64,000 bases of DNA, taken from positions 33,861,756-33,925,755 of the forward strand of contig NC_069135.1 in NCBI RefSeq assembly GCF_026914265.1, written 5' to 3'. A program made the translations under genes and the position numbers. The notes beneath the pieces were generated by a model, which was not told the DNA's origin, did not search any database, and saw only the letters and a program-made list of their open reading frames with translations. Numbering within the stretch: position 1 is the stretch's first letter; each line of letters begins with the position of its first letter. Below, in pieces: positions 25,450 to 38,299 of this stretch. Source of the DNA: Mya arenaria. Its lineage: Eukaryota > Mollusca > Bivalvia > Myida > Myidae.

Positions 25450-26640
25450 AAATAGACAAGTTTCAGCATGTCAATGTTAAAAAGGACAGGTTTAATACCT
25501 TATACCATGACATTGTTTATGAACACAAGTTTCAAGACTTCTTACCATGATATTGTTGAAACGAGCAAGTTTCAAGACCTGTTGACATGACATTGTTTAA
25601 TGGCACAAGTTTTAAGACTTCTTACCATGACATTGTTTAAAAGCACAAGTTTCAAGACTTCTTACCATGACATTGTTTAAAAGGACAAGTTTCAAGACTT
25701 CTTACCATGACATTGTTTAAAAGCACAAGTTCCAAGATTTCTTACCATGATGTTGTTTAAAAGCACAAGTTTTAAGATTTCTTACCATGATATTGTTTAA
25801 AAGCACAAGTTTCAAGACTTCTTACCATGACATTGTTTAAAATCACAAGTTTCAAGATTTCTTACCATGACATTGTTTAAAAGCACAAGTTTCAAGATTT
25901 CTTTCTATGATATTGTTTAATGGCACAAGTTTCAAGACCTATTACCATGACCTTGTTTAAAAGCACAAGTTTCAAGACCTATTTCCATGACATTGTTTAA
26001 TGGCACTAGTTTCAAGACCTATTACCATGACCTTGTTTAAAAGCACAAGTTTCAATACCTATTACCATGACATTGTTTAAAAGCACAAGTTTCAAGACCT
26101 ATTACAATGACATTGTTTGAAAGCACAAGTTTCAAGACATATTACAATGACCTTGTTTAAAAGCACAAGTTTCAAGACCTTTTACAATGACCTTGTTTAA
26201 AAGCACAAGTTTCAAGACCTATTATCATGACCTTGTTTAAAAGCACAAGTTTCAAGACCTATTACCATGACCTTGTTTAAAAGCACAAGTTTCAAGACCT
26301 CTTACCATGATCTTGTTGAAATATACACGTTTCAAAACCTGTTGACATTACTTTGTTTAAATTGACAAGTTTTAAGACCTCTAACCATGACCTTGTTGAA
26401 ATCCACAAGTTTGAAGACCTTTTACCATGACAATGTTTAAATGCATAAGTTTCAATACCTCTTATCATGCAATATTTAAATGCACAAGTTTCAAGACCTG
26501 TAGCCATGACCTTGTTCAAAATCACAAGTTTCAAGTCAGAAAACCATGACAGTGTTTAAATGCACGAGTTTCAAAACCTGTAGCCATGACCTTGTTAAAA
26601 GGCACACGTTTCGAGACCTCAAACAATGACATTGGTTACA
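25450..26640. repeat. 40-bp minisatellite, about 29 units
   Basis: The unit reads roughly AAGCACAAGTTTCAAGACTT / CTTACCATGACATTGTTTAA. The left and right thirds are degenerate and the middle is more regular, with variants CATTG/CCTTG and TTCTTA/CTATTA forming local blocks. There is no coding function. It ends within some 15 bases of the next array. Confidence 0.95.
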
Positions 26641-26654
26641 TGTACAAGATTTCC

Positions 26655-27915
26655 CGTCTCGAATCGGTTATAATGTTGGCGTTACCGCCTCGGAATGGTC
26701 AGAATGTTGGGATTACCGCTTCAAACAGTCAGAATATTGGCGTTTCCGACTAGGAACGGTCAAAATGTTGGGGATAACGCATCAGAGCGGTCAAATGTTG
26801 GGGCTACCGCATCGAAACTGTCAGAATGTTGGAGCTACCGCCTCGAATCTGTCAGAATATTCTGGTTACCTCCTCGAAACTGACAGAATGTTGGGGCTAC
26901 CGCCTCACAACGATCAAAATGTTGGGGTTACCGCATCGGAACTGTCAGAATGTTGGGACTACCGCCTCAGAATGGTCAGAATGATGGGGTTACCGCCTCG
27001 GAACTGACAGAAAATTAGGATATCGACTCGGAACGGTCAGAATGTTGGGTCTACCGCCTCGGAACGGTCAGAAAGTTGGGATTACCGCCTCGGAACGGTC
27101 AGAATGTTGGACTTACCGTCTCGGAACGGTCAGAATGTTGGAGATACCGCCTCGGAACGGTCAGAATGTTGGAGATACCACCTCGGAACAGTCAGAATGT
27201 TGGGGATACTGTATCAGAGCGGTCAGAATGTTGAGATTACCGCCTCGGAACGGTCAGAAAGTTGGGGTTACCGCCTCGGAACGGTCAGACTGTTGGGGTT
27301 ACCGCCTCGGAACGGTCAGACTGTTGGGATGTTGGGATTACGGTCTCGAAACGGTCAGAATTTTGGGGTTACCGTCTCGGAACGATCAGAATGTTGGGGA
27401 TAATGTATCAGAACGGTCAAAATGTTGGAGATACTGTATCAGAACGGTCAGAAAGTTGGGGATACCGCATCGGAACGGTCAGACTGGTGGGATGTTGGGC
27501 CTACCGCCTCGAAACGGTCAGAATTTTGGGGTTACCGTCTCGGAACGTTCAGAATGTTGGGGATACTGTATCAGAGCGGTCAGAATGTTGGGGCTACCGC
27601 CTCGTTATGGTCAGAATGTTGGGATTACCGCATCGGAACGGTCAGAATGGTGGGGTTACTGCCTCGGAACGGTCGGACTGTTGGGATTATCGCATCGGAA
27701 CGGTCAAATGTTGGGATTACCGCCTCGGGACGGTCAGAAAGTTGGAGATACCTTATCGGAACGGTCAGAATGTTAAAAATACCACCTCTGAACCATCTAA
27801 AAATTGGAATTACCGCCTCAAATAGGTCAGAATGGTAATGGTTACCTCCTCGGAATGGTTAAAATGTTGGGGTGACCGCCTCGGAACGGTCAGAATGTTA
27901 GAAATGCCGCCTTGT
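26655..27915. repeat. 31-bp minisatellite, about 40 units
   Basis: The unit reads roughly CTCGGAACGGTCAGAATGTT plus GGGGTTACCGC. Blocks containing TACTGTATCAGAGCGG variants recur, as do units with an inserted TTGGGATG, showing higher-order duplications of several units. A 31-bp period shifts frame each unit, which explains the overlapping long frames in all three plus phases. They are not genes. Confidence 0.95.
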
Positions 27916-27949
27916 AACGGTCAGCGGAAAAGGAATTACTATTTAAAAA

Positions 27950-29600
27950 CAAACCTTTGATGTGATGAAATCAGTGGGTCTGCTGTGTTGAAGGTCAATG
28001 TCTCTACACTGTGGTCTTCTACATCTCACACTACATCTCATTCTTAACTCTGTCACGGGTGTACTATCATATCATTTCTTTCCAAATGATGATATACCTG
28101 CGTCGCACTTACGGCATTTCAACTAGCTCTCCACTGTCGCTTGTTTCTTTGTTACGCTTTTCAACAAATGCATCTTTTTTGTCTTTATCCGTCTTTTACT
28201 CCGTCTTTATTACTTTATGTCTTCTTTCCTCTCTGCTCTCTCTTGTTCTCTCTTGTTTTATACTTATTCCATATTACCTCCTTCTCAGCTTTCAAACTTG
28301 TACGCGATATGAATCCATATTCTCTTGTTTGTTCATATCAATTCTATGACAATGAGTTCATGGTCAAGTTTAAATCAATTTTTGTATTAACAATATCATG
28401 CTTTAAAGGCAAGTCTAATGTTTAAATGAAAACATTTATTTGTACTCTTATTTAACACTTCTTTCAAATCTGTACTTTTAAATCAGTATTCAAGTCGGCA
28501 GCTATCTTTTATAATCGTAAAAGAAATTTGATATTCTTATTAACAGTATAAAGGACCTCATGCGACAAGGTCTCCTAATAATTATCCATAATATTTATAC
28601 CGTTTTCATGCAAAATGATTAATTTTTTTTTGCAAAATTGCACTTTAAAAAAGTTGATCTTCAATATAATATATCCGTCCATATCATATTCAATTTAAAG
28701 TTGTTTATAATTAATCTTTGAAAGTCAAATATCGAGCTGATCCTACCTAAGCCGATTATTAAACGTTTAAAATCATTGAAAAAAACTTCCCCCACTTTAT
28801 ATTCCTTTCATTTAAAAAATCATTTAACCCCATTGCTCTTGAATATTGACATGGGTCCGAACTATTCCTGCAGCTTTCTCATACATTTACGTATAACTAA
28901 CACCCACCGTATTTAATCCGAAAATACAGATTTTGTTTCCAAAACTACCTTCGCTAAAGCGAATCTTGCAAACGCACCGTTAACGTAGTTGATGTCATTT
29001 CTTTAAAATATATGAACAGTTCTGAATGTTAAGAGTCTAACTGATTTTCAAGTCTGATTGCAAAATTCGGTCGTGCACTTTTGTCAAATATCTTAAACAA
29101 AACGAATTCAACAATGTCATTCTCTGTAAAGCATTACTCGTCGTTTGATTGAGCTTGAAACATTATACCTATAAACAGATAGATGGACCTTTCAATGGGA
29201 CGAGCTTTTCAGTAGCGCTTAACCAGTCTTCGCGATCTAGTGACGATCTATTTCAAATCAGTTTTTATTATGATTTACCCTACAATAGATCTGTTTTATG
29301 CATTTAAGTTGTTCCCTGGGCCTTTGCCAAACCTTGGTCTACTTTTGTTATTGGATACTATTCCAATATTATCCAACTGGGCATTTTGAAAAGGGGTTGA
29401 ACGCTAATTCTGAAGATTAGAATTTAAACATTTTTAAATCGATCAATCTCTCGTATTATCGATGAATAATTTGAAATACAAATAGACAAACTATTATGCT
29501 TTGAAGATATTTCTCCTTCTTAACAGTGGCAATGCACTCATTAAATAACGTATATGAACTATCTTTCTTTAAGTATTGAATTATAAGCATTTTTAAAATA
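27950..29600. other. No gene recognised
   Basis: AT-rich. The hydrophobic open frames at 28011-28425 are a product of T-rich sequence and have no supporting splice context or family resemblance. Confidence 0.4.
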
Positions 29601-29622
29601 TCTCAAAGGTCACCCCACAAGT

Positions 29623-29964
29623 TTAAAGCTGCACTCTCACAGATATACCATTTTTACAACTTTTTTATTTTTTTGTCTTGGAAAGGGCATTTTTTGCACA
29701 AATATCTACAAACCATTGATATGAGTTTGCTGACAAAATTCAGATCGTAAATTTTCACAATTCCGTTCGAAAATTAATGTTTTATGGATTAAAAATTCAT
29801 AAAACATTATTTTTTTAACTTAAATACAAAAATCTGCGATCTAATGTTTTGGCAGCAATCTTATATAACTGGTCTCCATGGATTTTCGCAAAAATTGGCT
29901 CGTTCCAAGACAAAAAAATAATAAAAAGTTGTCAAAACGTTCAATCTGTTAAAGGGTAGCTTTA
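29623..29964. mobile_element. TTAA-flanked MITE with long inverted ends (family 3, copy 1)
   Basis: It begins TTAAAGCTGCACTCTCACAG and ends with a degraded inverse (AATCTGTTAAAGGGTAGCTT). It also contains an internal inverted pair around ATTAATGTTTTATG and CATAAAACATTA. A second, better preserved copy is at 47576-47932. TTAA at both ends of that copy suggests mobilisation by a piggyBac-type transposase, which is an inference. Confidence 0.8.
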
Positions 29965-29969
29965 GGAAA

Positions 29970-31100
29970 GGCATTTGCAAAAAAACAGGTTTGTGTGTAC
30001 CTAAAATATAAAGCACAGTGTGTGTGTACTGTACGTATAAAGCAATATATATCTTTCTGTTAATATCTCTGTAAACTTTAAATAATTTGAATGTAATTGC
30101 TTATCCATATATTTATATTTGATTGATCCTCCCATTTTTTGCATATTTGTAATTATGTTTAATAATCATCAATTATTGGTGAAAAAATAAAGCATATTGA
30201 GTTTAATTGATTTGAATTGAGGCAAAGATTGTAATCAGTTTAAACGTGAATTTTTTGACGTCTTAAATTTCATAAGACTTGAATCAATCAGAAATAACAA
30301 TTACACATGTTCAAGTATTAAATAATATGTATTAGCCAAGGGCTTGAATGAGATTTTCAATATACAAGTAGTGTTCTTAATCTTTTAAATGAATATGGTG
30401 GGGATCATGGTGTTGTTGTTTTTCAGTGTAAAAAAGCAATATACCACTGAATGCGATCATGAATGAGTCGAAAATGAAGTTGTTGAATATGTGTCCCAGC
30501 ATTTTGCGTGTTGACGTTAGAGAAGCACTTTGAGAACGGGCTAAAATGTCAAAACCGTGAAATCCGAGTAAAATTAAATCTGCAAAAATCCACGAGAGTC
30601 AAAACGACATTCCAGATCAAAACTCATTACTAATAACGCTTTGATTATACACACATCTGGTTAAATCTCTTAAAAGATACTTATTTTCATAATAAAAATA
30701 ATGACGCACTATTTTCTTCTATGACGTCATTTTAACATCGCGTAATGATACGTCATTGGAGTGAAATACGGCCGTATTGCACTGGAGTAGAAAACAAACT
30801 ACTGCATTTTGCGAAATGTTTTGTGTGTGGAATTATGATGGGTTTCCTTATGATGAGAGAAACTTTGAAGTCTTAATATTAGTCCACTGTTCAAACTCTG
30901 TAAACGACTGAAAATTTGCAAAAAAAAATGCTATATAGCAATTAAACATAATTAAAGTTTAAAAATTGTGAATAACTTAATGATTTCGAATTTATTACGA
31001 TCTGGGATTATCTTTCTTTAACATTTAAAACACATCATAAATAACAAAATTCTTCAACCATACTGCTTGAATCAGTGTATACAGGTTCAATTGTTTAAAG
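29970..31100. other. No gene recognised; likely 3' flank of the next gene
   Basis: This lies 3' of the minus-strand gene ending at 31151. It contains AT-rich sequence only, with no array and no coding signal. Confidence 0.35.
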
Positions 31101-31150
31101 TATGAGTTGATAAATAAGACAATCGGTAAAGTTGTTGTTTTCTTTTATGA

Positions 31151-34100
31151 TTAAAACTTGCTCTGCTGCTCATGGTTTCCGGTTGCTCCAGGGTGGGGCA
31201 GGGAGTATGCCGGGGGCGGGGGATAAACTTGGCCCGGGGGATAACCGGGCTCGTACCCGGGAGACAGGGGGAAGGCGGACCCTGGGTTTCCCGGATGCAT
31301 GTGCGACTGCTGGCTACTTCCGGTAAACATATGCGGTGTATGGTACCCTGGCGGCAACCTGGTCTCCATGGGCTGTCCGTACGATGCAGTGTTTTGAACT
31401 GAAAGAGACGCATTAATATAAGTTTTTAACATCTCCTTTTTCGCAATTTACGTAGCAGAATTAGCATAAAACAATGCCAGTAATAGACATCATATCGAGG
31501 GCACAGCGTTTAACGGACATAACTCCTGTGTCTATAAATATGGAGTCACGTGTGTCCTTGTTATTATTGTTAAGTATCTTTTATTCAGTAGCATTTGTCC
31601 AGCTTCTGCTAGAACTTCTTTACGAAGCAAATGCAGTAATAGATTGCTTTTAGGTGCACATATTTTTAAAAGTTATACGGTAATGCACCAGGCAATCATA
31701 ACCAGGGCCCTCCCAGTCCGGGGAATAGCGGGGACTTTCGGTACAGCTAATCCCAGGTAAAATCCTCGCCCTGCTGGCACAAACTGCTGGTAAAATCCCC
31801 GCCAAATGCCCCCGCACCCCGAGGACATCCTAGGTAAGGCCCATTCCCCGCTTTTATTTCGGCGCGAAAACAAAACCACCGCATTCACTCGGCACTGCAA
31901 GGCCACCTGGAAGGTAAAACACGGCCCATTGTCCCCGCCATCCCTGGTATTCCCCCGAACCTGGGGGGCGTGGTTACAATTCACTGGTGCATAACCAATA
32001 CTTAGTACGTTAGCCTACCGTAGACGGCGTTGACGTTCGCTTGTCCCCCGTGCGTGTGCCCCACGTGTCCCCTGCTTTTACCGCACATACAGACACAGCA
32101 GATAATGAAGGTGATCAGCAGCGCAAACGCCACGACGCCACCGATCACCCCACCGATCATGGACGCCGATCTACAAGTGGAGGTCATTTGAAAGCAGATA
32201 TATGCATTGCTTACAAAAAACAAATCTAACACTGTATTGAGCAAAATATTTTGATATTTTTTACTGACCAAAATGTAAAAATCAGCTCACCGGCTTCCAA
32301 TTTGATCAAATGTTTCTTTCAATCTTTCATAAATTAATGTTGCTTCACTTTCCTCTTGCGTTTTATGCATCAGTCAATTGTAACCACGCCCCCACAAGTC
32401 CGGGGAATAGCGGGGACTTTGACGTTTGGTCCAGCCCAGCCCGGGTAGAATCCCCGGCCTGCAGGGGACCATGGGGGCCGAGATAACAATTGACTGGTGA
32501 ATTACGCTACTTCTTAAGATTTTAATTCAGGTCATCTGACTGACTTAGATTACAACCTTATTGGCTGACACATTGGCGACGCAAAATCTGACGCAGGGAG
32601 TGTGTATCGCATGAGTGGAAGAGGGCGGACCTTAAACACCCGCAAATGGTGTAATTCTTAATGATAAGGCTTATATGCAATGTCGTTGTCTGTAAAAGTA
32701 TTTTGTATTCTAAGGAATGGTATAGCCTCCCACGATAATTACACAGACAGGTGCACTTCCTTTTGACCCGTCATAAGTGATAACTTATGTTTAGAAACAT
32801 CTGGCAACCTTTTACATCAATTAAATTACTACATCTGTTTTCGTGTTTTAATATCTAATATCTAAGCTCCGCCATACTTCAATTAATTCCAAGCGAAATG
32901 TATTATTGCATAAATCATTATGATTCCACGGAGTAAAGTCCTAAGGCTTAACTGCTCAATTCAAAATACTGCGCGATCTACTTGCAGCGCAGTAAAATGT
33001 AAAATATTTTGACAATTGTAAACCGTTTATACATATCTTATGTTGTTTTCAAAGGAAAATGGCCGAGGGTGCTCCGATTGACTAGAGTAATATAGTTGCT
33101 TACCGCATGGGTTGTGCACAGCATCGGTATTCACAGCAACCATGATCGCACTGGTTGTCATTTGTACAATATTCACCCGTCACGTCACAGACGCCCAACA
33201 CAACTGTAATAAAGACACAATTCGTAAGGAGTTATTTTTCTTTAAAACAATGGCACAATAAACTTCATCATTCATGCAAACACTTGATCCCAATCCATTT
33301 TGTCAGTAGGCAAAGACTTTATCCTAATCCATTTTGTAAGAAGATCCAAATCCATTTTGTCCGTAGGCAAAACTTGATCCCAATCCATTTTGTCAGTAGT
33401 CAAAAACATAATACCAAACTTGATCCCAATCCATTTTGTCAGAAGGCAAACATTGATCCCAATCCATTTCGTCAGTAGGCAAACACTTGATCCCAATCCA
33501 TTTTGTCAGTAGGCAAACACTTGATCCCAATCCATTTTGTCAGAAGGCAAATATTGATCCCAATCCATTTTGTCAGTAGGCAAAAACTTGATCCAAATCC
33601 ATTTCGTCAGTAGGCAAATATTGATCCCAATCCATTTTGTCAGTAGGCAAACACTTGATCCCAATCCATTTTGTCAGTAGGCAAAAACTTGATCCCAATC
33701 CATTTTGTCAGTAGGCAAAAACTTGATCCCAATCCATTTGGTCAGTAGCCAAACACTTGATCCAAATTTATTTTGTCAGTAGTCAAAAACATAACACCAA
33801 ACTTGATCCCAATCTATTTTGTCAGTAGGCAAAAACTTGATCTCAATCCATTTTGTCAGTAGGCAAAAACTTGGTCCCAATCCATTCTGTTCGTAGGCAA
33901 AAATTTGAACCAAAATCATTTGTCAGTAGGCAAAAACTTGATCCCAATCCATTTCGTCAGTAGGCAAAAACTTGATCGCAATCCATTTCGTCAGTAGGCA
34001 AAAACTTGATCCCAATCCATTTTGTCAGTAGGCAAAAACTTGATCCCAATCCATTTTGTCAGTAGGCAAAAACTTGATCCCAATCCATTTTGTCAGTAGG

Positions 34101-35053
34101 CAAAAACTTGATCCCAATCCATTTTGTCAGTAGGCAAAAACTTGATTCCAATCCATTTTGTTCGTAGGCAAAAATTTGAACCAAAATCATTTTGTCAGTA
34201 GGCAAAAACTTGATCCCAATCCATTTTGTTTATAAGCAAAAACTTGATCCCAATCCATTTTGTCAGTAGGCAAATACTTGATCCAAATCCATTTTGTTAG
34301 TTTAATACGCTTAAAACCAAGGTAAAAATTACATATAACGAATCAATATGTTACTTTTTTGAGTCTGAACTCACTGCAGACTCAAAACGTAAGTGAATAC
34401 GGGTCCTGCTCTGTCGAGTGATTTGGAGCTACTCGTGGTTGTAGTTTGTGGTCGTACATTCGGCTCATGTTGGTTGGCTCGGTTGTTTTTTTTTCGAGAT
34501 ACTATTGTTCATATAAGTATTTATCTTGTTAAAGGTTCTAACATTTTCAGTTTCGTCTAAACGCTTTTGTTCGTTTTCAATTAGTCTTTAATTCCTGAGG
34601 ACATGATTACGAATATTCTCAAGTTCAAGTCTAGACTCAGAAAAGCATTTATAAAGGAACAAAAATTAATATATATTCCATTTCTTTAACTATAAATGTA
34701 TGTTTATAATAGTAAAACATTCAAATATGAATATATTTCAGCAAATTTTACCATCAATGCTCTGATAAAAGGAAAATTACAATGAAATGAAGTTTTTCCA
34801 TAATGAGTCTTAAGTCTGAATTCAGATTTGAGACTGTTCGTTATCAGCGCACTGTCTAGACTACAGTTAATCATAGTGAAACAAAATTCAATTTAATTCA
34901 CTTGGTTGTTTCAAAAAAGTTACAGAGGTAACGAACCAATGTTAATGCTAAGTCATGATTTCAGAGTGTTGCCAATCACACACCAAAATAATAGAGCAAT
35001 GATAAACTTATGAACTTACCAAAGATAACGAGGTGAATTATTAAACGGTCCAT
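31151..35053 (-). CDS. Single-pass membrane protein, six-Cys ectodomain, Pro/Tyr-rich tail (Shisa/CYYR1-like), 177 residues
   Basis: Four minus-strand exons join with agreeing phases: 35020-35053, 33104-33203, 32019-32170 and 31151-31398 (stop TAA at 31151-31153). Donors are G|GTAAGT, CG|GTAAGC and G|GTAGGC; acceptors end TTACAG, TTGTAG and TTTCAG. Together they give 534 nt. Residues 1-17 are a signal peptide (MDRLIIHLVIFVVLGVC). A short ectodomain follows with six cysteines at about 24, 30, 34, 35, 39 and 40, including two CC pairs (HGCCEYRCCAQ). Then comes one helix, IGGVIGGVVAFALLITFII, ending in CCVCMC. The tail is rich in Gly, His, Pro and Tyr, with PPGYHTP, YPPGQVYPPPPAY and end EQQSKF. 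This architecture fits the Shisa / WBP1-VOPP1 / CYYR1 group (STMC6), whose Pro/Tyr tails can bind WW-domain partners. Which member it is, I cannot say. It is complete from start to stop. The introns contain MITEs and a minisatellite. Confidence 0.8.
31686..31989. mobile_element. GC-rich MITE family 1, copy 2 (intronic)
   Basis: The ends CACCAGGCAATCATAACCAG and, inverted, ATTCACTGGTG preceded by GGGGGGCGTGGTTACA correspond to the family seen at 3909-4342. It lies in the third intron of the Shisa/CYYR1-like gene, about 290 bases from exon 4 and 30 bases from exon 3. Open frames inside it are chance. Confidence 0.75.
32368..32499. mobile_element. GC-rich MITE family 1, copy 3 (short, intronic)
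   Basis: The ends CATCAGTCAATTGTAACCAC and AACAATTGACTGGTG are good inverted matches. The interior keeps only the outer parts (CCGGGGAATAGCGGGGACTT), so this 132-bp copy is internally deleted. It is in the second intron of the same gene as copy 2. Confidence 0.75.
33285..34310. repeat. 34-bp minisatellite in intron 1 of the Shisa/CYYR1-like gene, about 30 units
   Basis: The unit is CTTGATCCCAATCCATTTTG plus TCAGTAGGCAAAAA. Most units are highly regular. Longer variants containing CAAAAACATAATACCAAA-type sequence occur near 33400 and 33790, spaced by about a dozen units, indicating block duplication. Confidence 0.95.
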
Positions 35054-35576
35054 GCCAAATAAACCTAGAATGTGGAGTAATTAATATATACATTTATATT
35101 CTATGCTCTACTGTTTGAAAGTGGGTATTCTACGTGTGTGTGGATATTCTAAGAAATTAATTAATTCATTGAAGTATAAGACCTCGTTTCGAATAATGGC
35201 ATTGAGATCACTGGGGTGTTCTTTGGTGGCTGAGTGTTTACTTTATATGAAAAGTAAATGGCAAAGTATCAAAATTGTCAATACTTTATTGACCATCAAC
35301 GAGATAATAAACATTATTTTGTAGTACATGAATTCATTCTTTAAGGAGAGCTGGCTAAAATCTATATCATTTTCTGACGTGCGGTAAATCAATTGCATGG
35401 CGTCCTTTTATCAATTTCTGCATTTACTTAGTAAAAGGCAAATATGTCTACGCTGGAAGAAAAGCGTAGTAAAAGCCATTTCCCATGGGAGATAAGTCAT
35501 TTTATTAGTAAATTAGTTAGTGCAATGCGCCAATCGGTATCGAAACAAATCATTCTGCTGAATTCATATGCCTACT

Positions 35577-36990
35577 TGACGGCAAAAATGCGCCAAGTGA
35601 CGGGGCAAAAATGGGCCAGATTTCGGAGCGAAAAATGAGAAAATTGAAGAGGGTTGGAAACTCGTCAAATGGCGGCGTGAAAATGGGCCGAGTGTCGGTG
35701 TTAAAATGTTCCAAGTGACGGGGCGAAAATGCGCCAAGTGACGGGGCAAAAATGGGCCAGATTTCGGAGCGAAAAATGAGAAAATTGAAGCGGGTTGGAA
35801 ACTCGTCAAATGGCGGCGTGAAAATGGGCCGAGTGTCGGTGTTAAAATGTTCCAAGTGACGGGGCGAAAATGCGTCAAGTTGCGGGGCAAAAATGAGCTA
35901 AGTGGCGGGTTAAACGCCAAGTGGCGGCGTGAAAATGGGCCGAGTGCTGGGGCGAAAATGCGCCAAATTGCGAGGTGATAGTGTGCCAAGTGGCGGGGCG
36001 AAAATGTGCAAAGTGGCTGGGCGAAAATGGCAAGGTGGCGAGGCGAAAATACTCTAAGTGGCGGGGCGAAAATGCGCGAAGTGGCAGGGCAAAAATACGC
36101 CGTGTGGCGGGCCGAAAATGCGCAAAGTGGCGGAGTTATAGTTGGCTAAGTGGCTGGGCGAAAATGTGCCAAGTGGCGGCGCAGAAATGCGCCAAGAAGC
36201 CGGTAAAAACGCGCTTAGTTGAGGGTGAAAATAGGCCAAGTGGCGGGGCGAAAATGTACGAAAATGCTACAAGTTGATGGTGAAAATAGGCCAAGTGGCG
36301 GGCGATAATGCGCCAAGTGGCAAGGCGAAAATGCGCCAAGTGGCGGGCCGAAAATGCGCCAAGTGGCGGGCCGAAAATGCGCCAACTAGCCGGTGAAAAT
36401 GGGCCAAGTTGCAGTTGAAAATAGACCAAGTGGCGGAGCGAAAATGCGCCAAGTAGCAAGCGAAAATGCGCCAAGTTGTGGAAGAAAATAGGCCAAGTGG
36501 CGGGGCGAAAATGCGCCAAATGGCGCCGTTAAAATGGACCAATTGGCGGGCCGAAAATGCGCTAAGTGGCGCGACGAAAATGCACCAACTGGCGGGGCGA
36601 AAATGCGCCAAGTTGCTGGTGAAAGAAAATAGGCCAGTTGGCGGGCCGAAAATGCGCGAAGTTTCAGGTGAAAATATGCCAAGTGGCAGGGTGAAAATAG
36701 GCATAGTGGCAGGGCGAAAATGCGCCAAGTAGCCGGTGAAATGTGCCAAGTTGCTTGTGAAAATAGGCCAAGTAGAGGGACGAAAATGTGCCAAGTTGCT
36801 TGTGAAAATAGGCCAAGTAGAAGACGAAAATGTGCCAAGTTGCAGGTGAAAATAGGCCAAGTGGCGGGGAGAAAATAGGCCAAGTGATGGGGCAAAAAGC
36901 GCCAAGTGGCGGGGCAAAAATAGGCCAAGTGGTGGGGCGAAAATGAGCCAAGTAGCCGGTGAAAATGCGCCAAATTGCGGTTGAAAATAG
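35577..36990. repeat. 23-bp minisatellite, about 60 units
   Basis: The unit is AAAATGCGCCAAGTGGCGGG plus GCG, with many AAAATAGGCCAAGT variants. At the left edge a roughly 141-bp block (starting GGGGCAAAAATGGGCCAG at 35602 and 35743) is duplicated. Minus-strand frames of the HFRPATWPIF type are produced by the repeat and are not genes. Confidence 0.95.
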
Positions 36991-36999
36991 GCAGAAAAT

Positions 37000-38290
37000 A
37001 GAAAATTATAATAACTGAAGTTATTTTAACATATAAAAAGAAGAAAATTTCGTTGAGGACCGACTCCTCGTGTGATTTGTTTGAGTTTGCAAATTTAAGG
37101 GAGGGAACACTGTGGTGTTTGGTCTTTTACCGAAAAGTAACGTAGGGTACCAGTCTGGCGTGAGACCACAGTTATTTTTACTATATGTTTCATATAGACA
37201 CTAACCTGGCTTTTGACTTTATACACACCCCAATTGAAAAACAAGGACATGGCATCTCTAGAACAATTCAAGACACAAAATATAATCACAAGAAAACACC
37301 ATGTTGACCATTGACCCGACTGTCAAAATTGAGTTTAAATACATAACCCTTCCGCCAGGGAGTCAATCGGCTACAAACAACTAATTTTCAGACTTCCACA
37401 AGCTATGATTTTTCCAATATTTACATTGAAAACTATCAATTTCTGCAATAGAGTGTCAAATTCAGTCAAGTTCTCTGCAAAAAGAACATTTTTTGCTTCT
37501 TTTTCATTCAATTTTAATAAAATATTGATACTTGAACACAATTGAAGGTTGAAATACGAAAGCCAATTGCTTGTTTTTCAATTGGGGCTGTTTTTAAGTG
37601 TCTATATAAAATATTTAGTTAAAATAACTTTGGTCTTACACCACCAGTCTAGTGTCATGTTTCGGTTGAAATGTCCCAAATACAATTAGTGGTACTAAAA
37701 CCCGGCATCCGACATTACCTTCTGATGCCTGGTTGGTTGATACATGGATATTGTGAAATGGTAAATCCATATATCGTAGGACATGGAATTCATTTATGAA
37801 ATATTACACACTACTGAGGGTCATGGACCGGCCAGTCAGCCCATGAAGGTGTATATGGGCCAAGGCGTTAGTCAATGTTTAATGTTTTGTTGTCATTCAC
37901 GTTTCAATTTTATATTTAAAAGTTATCTAATAACGTATCAAGTTCCGGCGTTAATTTGACATAAAATGGTCAACTGTTTCCGGTTACGGTCAGGTCGTTC
38001 TATTGACATTCTGTTTTATATATAACAGATGCCATGTTAAGTCTCAAAAGGTAAACGGTTTTTTAGTATATTGAAAAAAGCTGCAAGACCGAAACGTCAA
38101 TAAAGAGTTAAATTAAGGATCATTACGTTTTAGTTCAAATTGGTGCTAGAAATGATACTCATCGGGAACTCAAATGATAAAAATTTTAAAATTGCTTACT
38201 TGTATGCTTTCAAAAAAAAAACAGTATCGACGTACTTAGTCTGGTATCAGTACATTGTGGTCGATACCGTATTTAAGCACCACAAACACA
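37000..38290. other. No gene recognised
   Basis: AT-rich single-copy-looking sequence. I saw no exon, RNA gene or array. Confidence 0.35.
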
Positions 38291-38299
38291 TACGGTTGT

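Noticed and set aside
26695..27838. Overlapping open frames of 60-240 residues with repeated LPPRNGQNVG-type sequence
   Set aside because: Product of the 31-bp tandem repeat read in three frames. No splice or start context.
33285..34310. Possible CRISPR array
   Set aside because: Direct repeats are contiguous, without unique spacers, and lie in a eukaryotic intron. The same reasoning applies to the other arrays.
35550..36973. Minus-strand open frames up to 216 residues with HFRPATWPIF repeats
   Set aside because: Produced by the 23-bp minisatellite. The period shifts frame and several frames overlap on the same strand.
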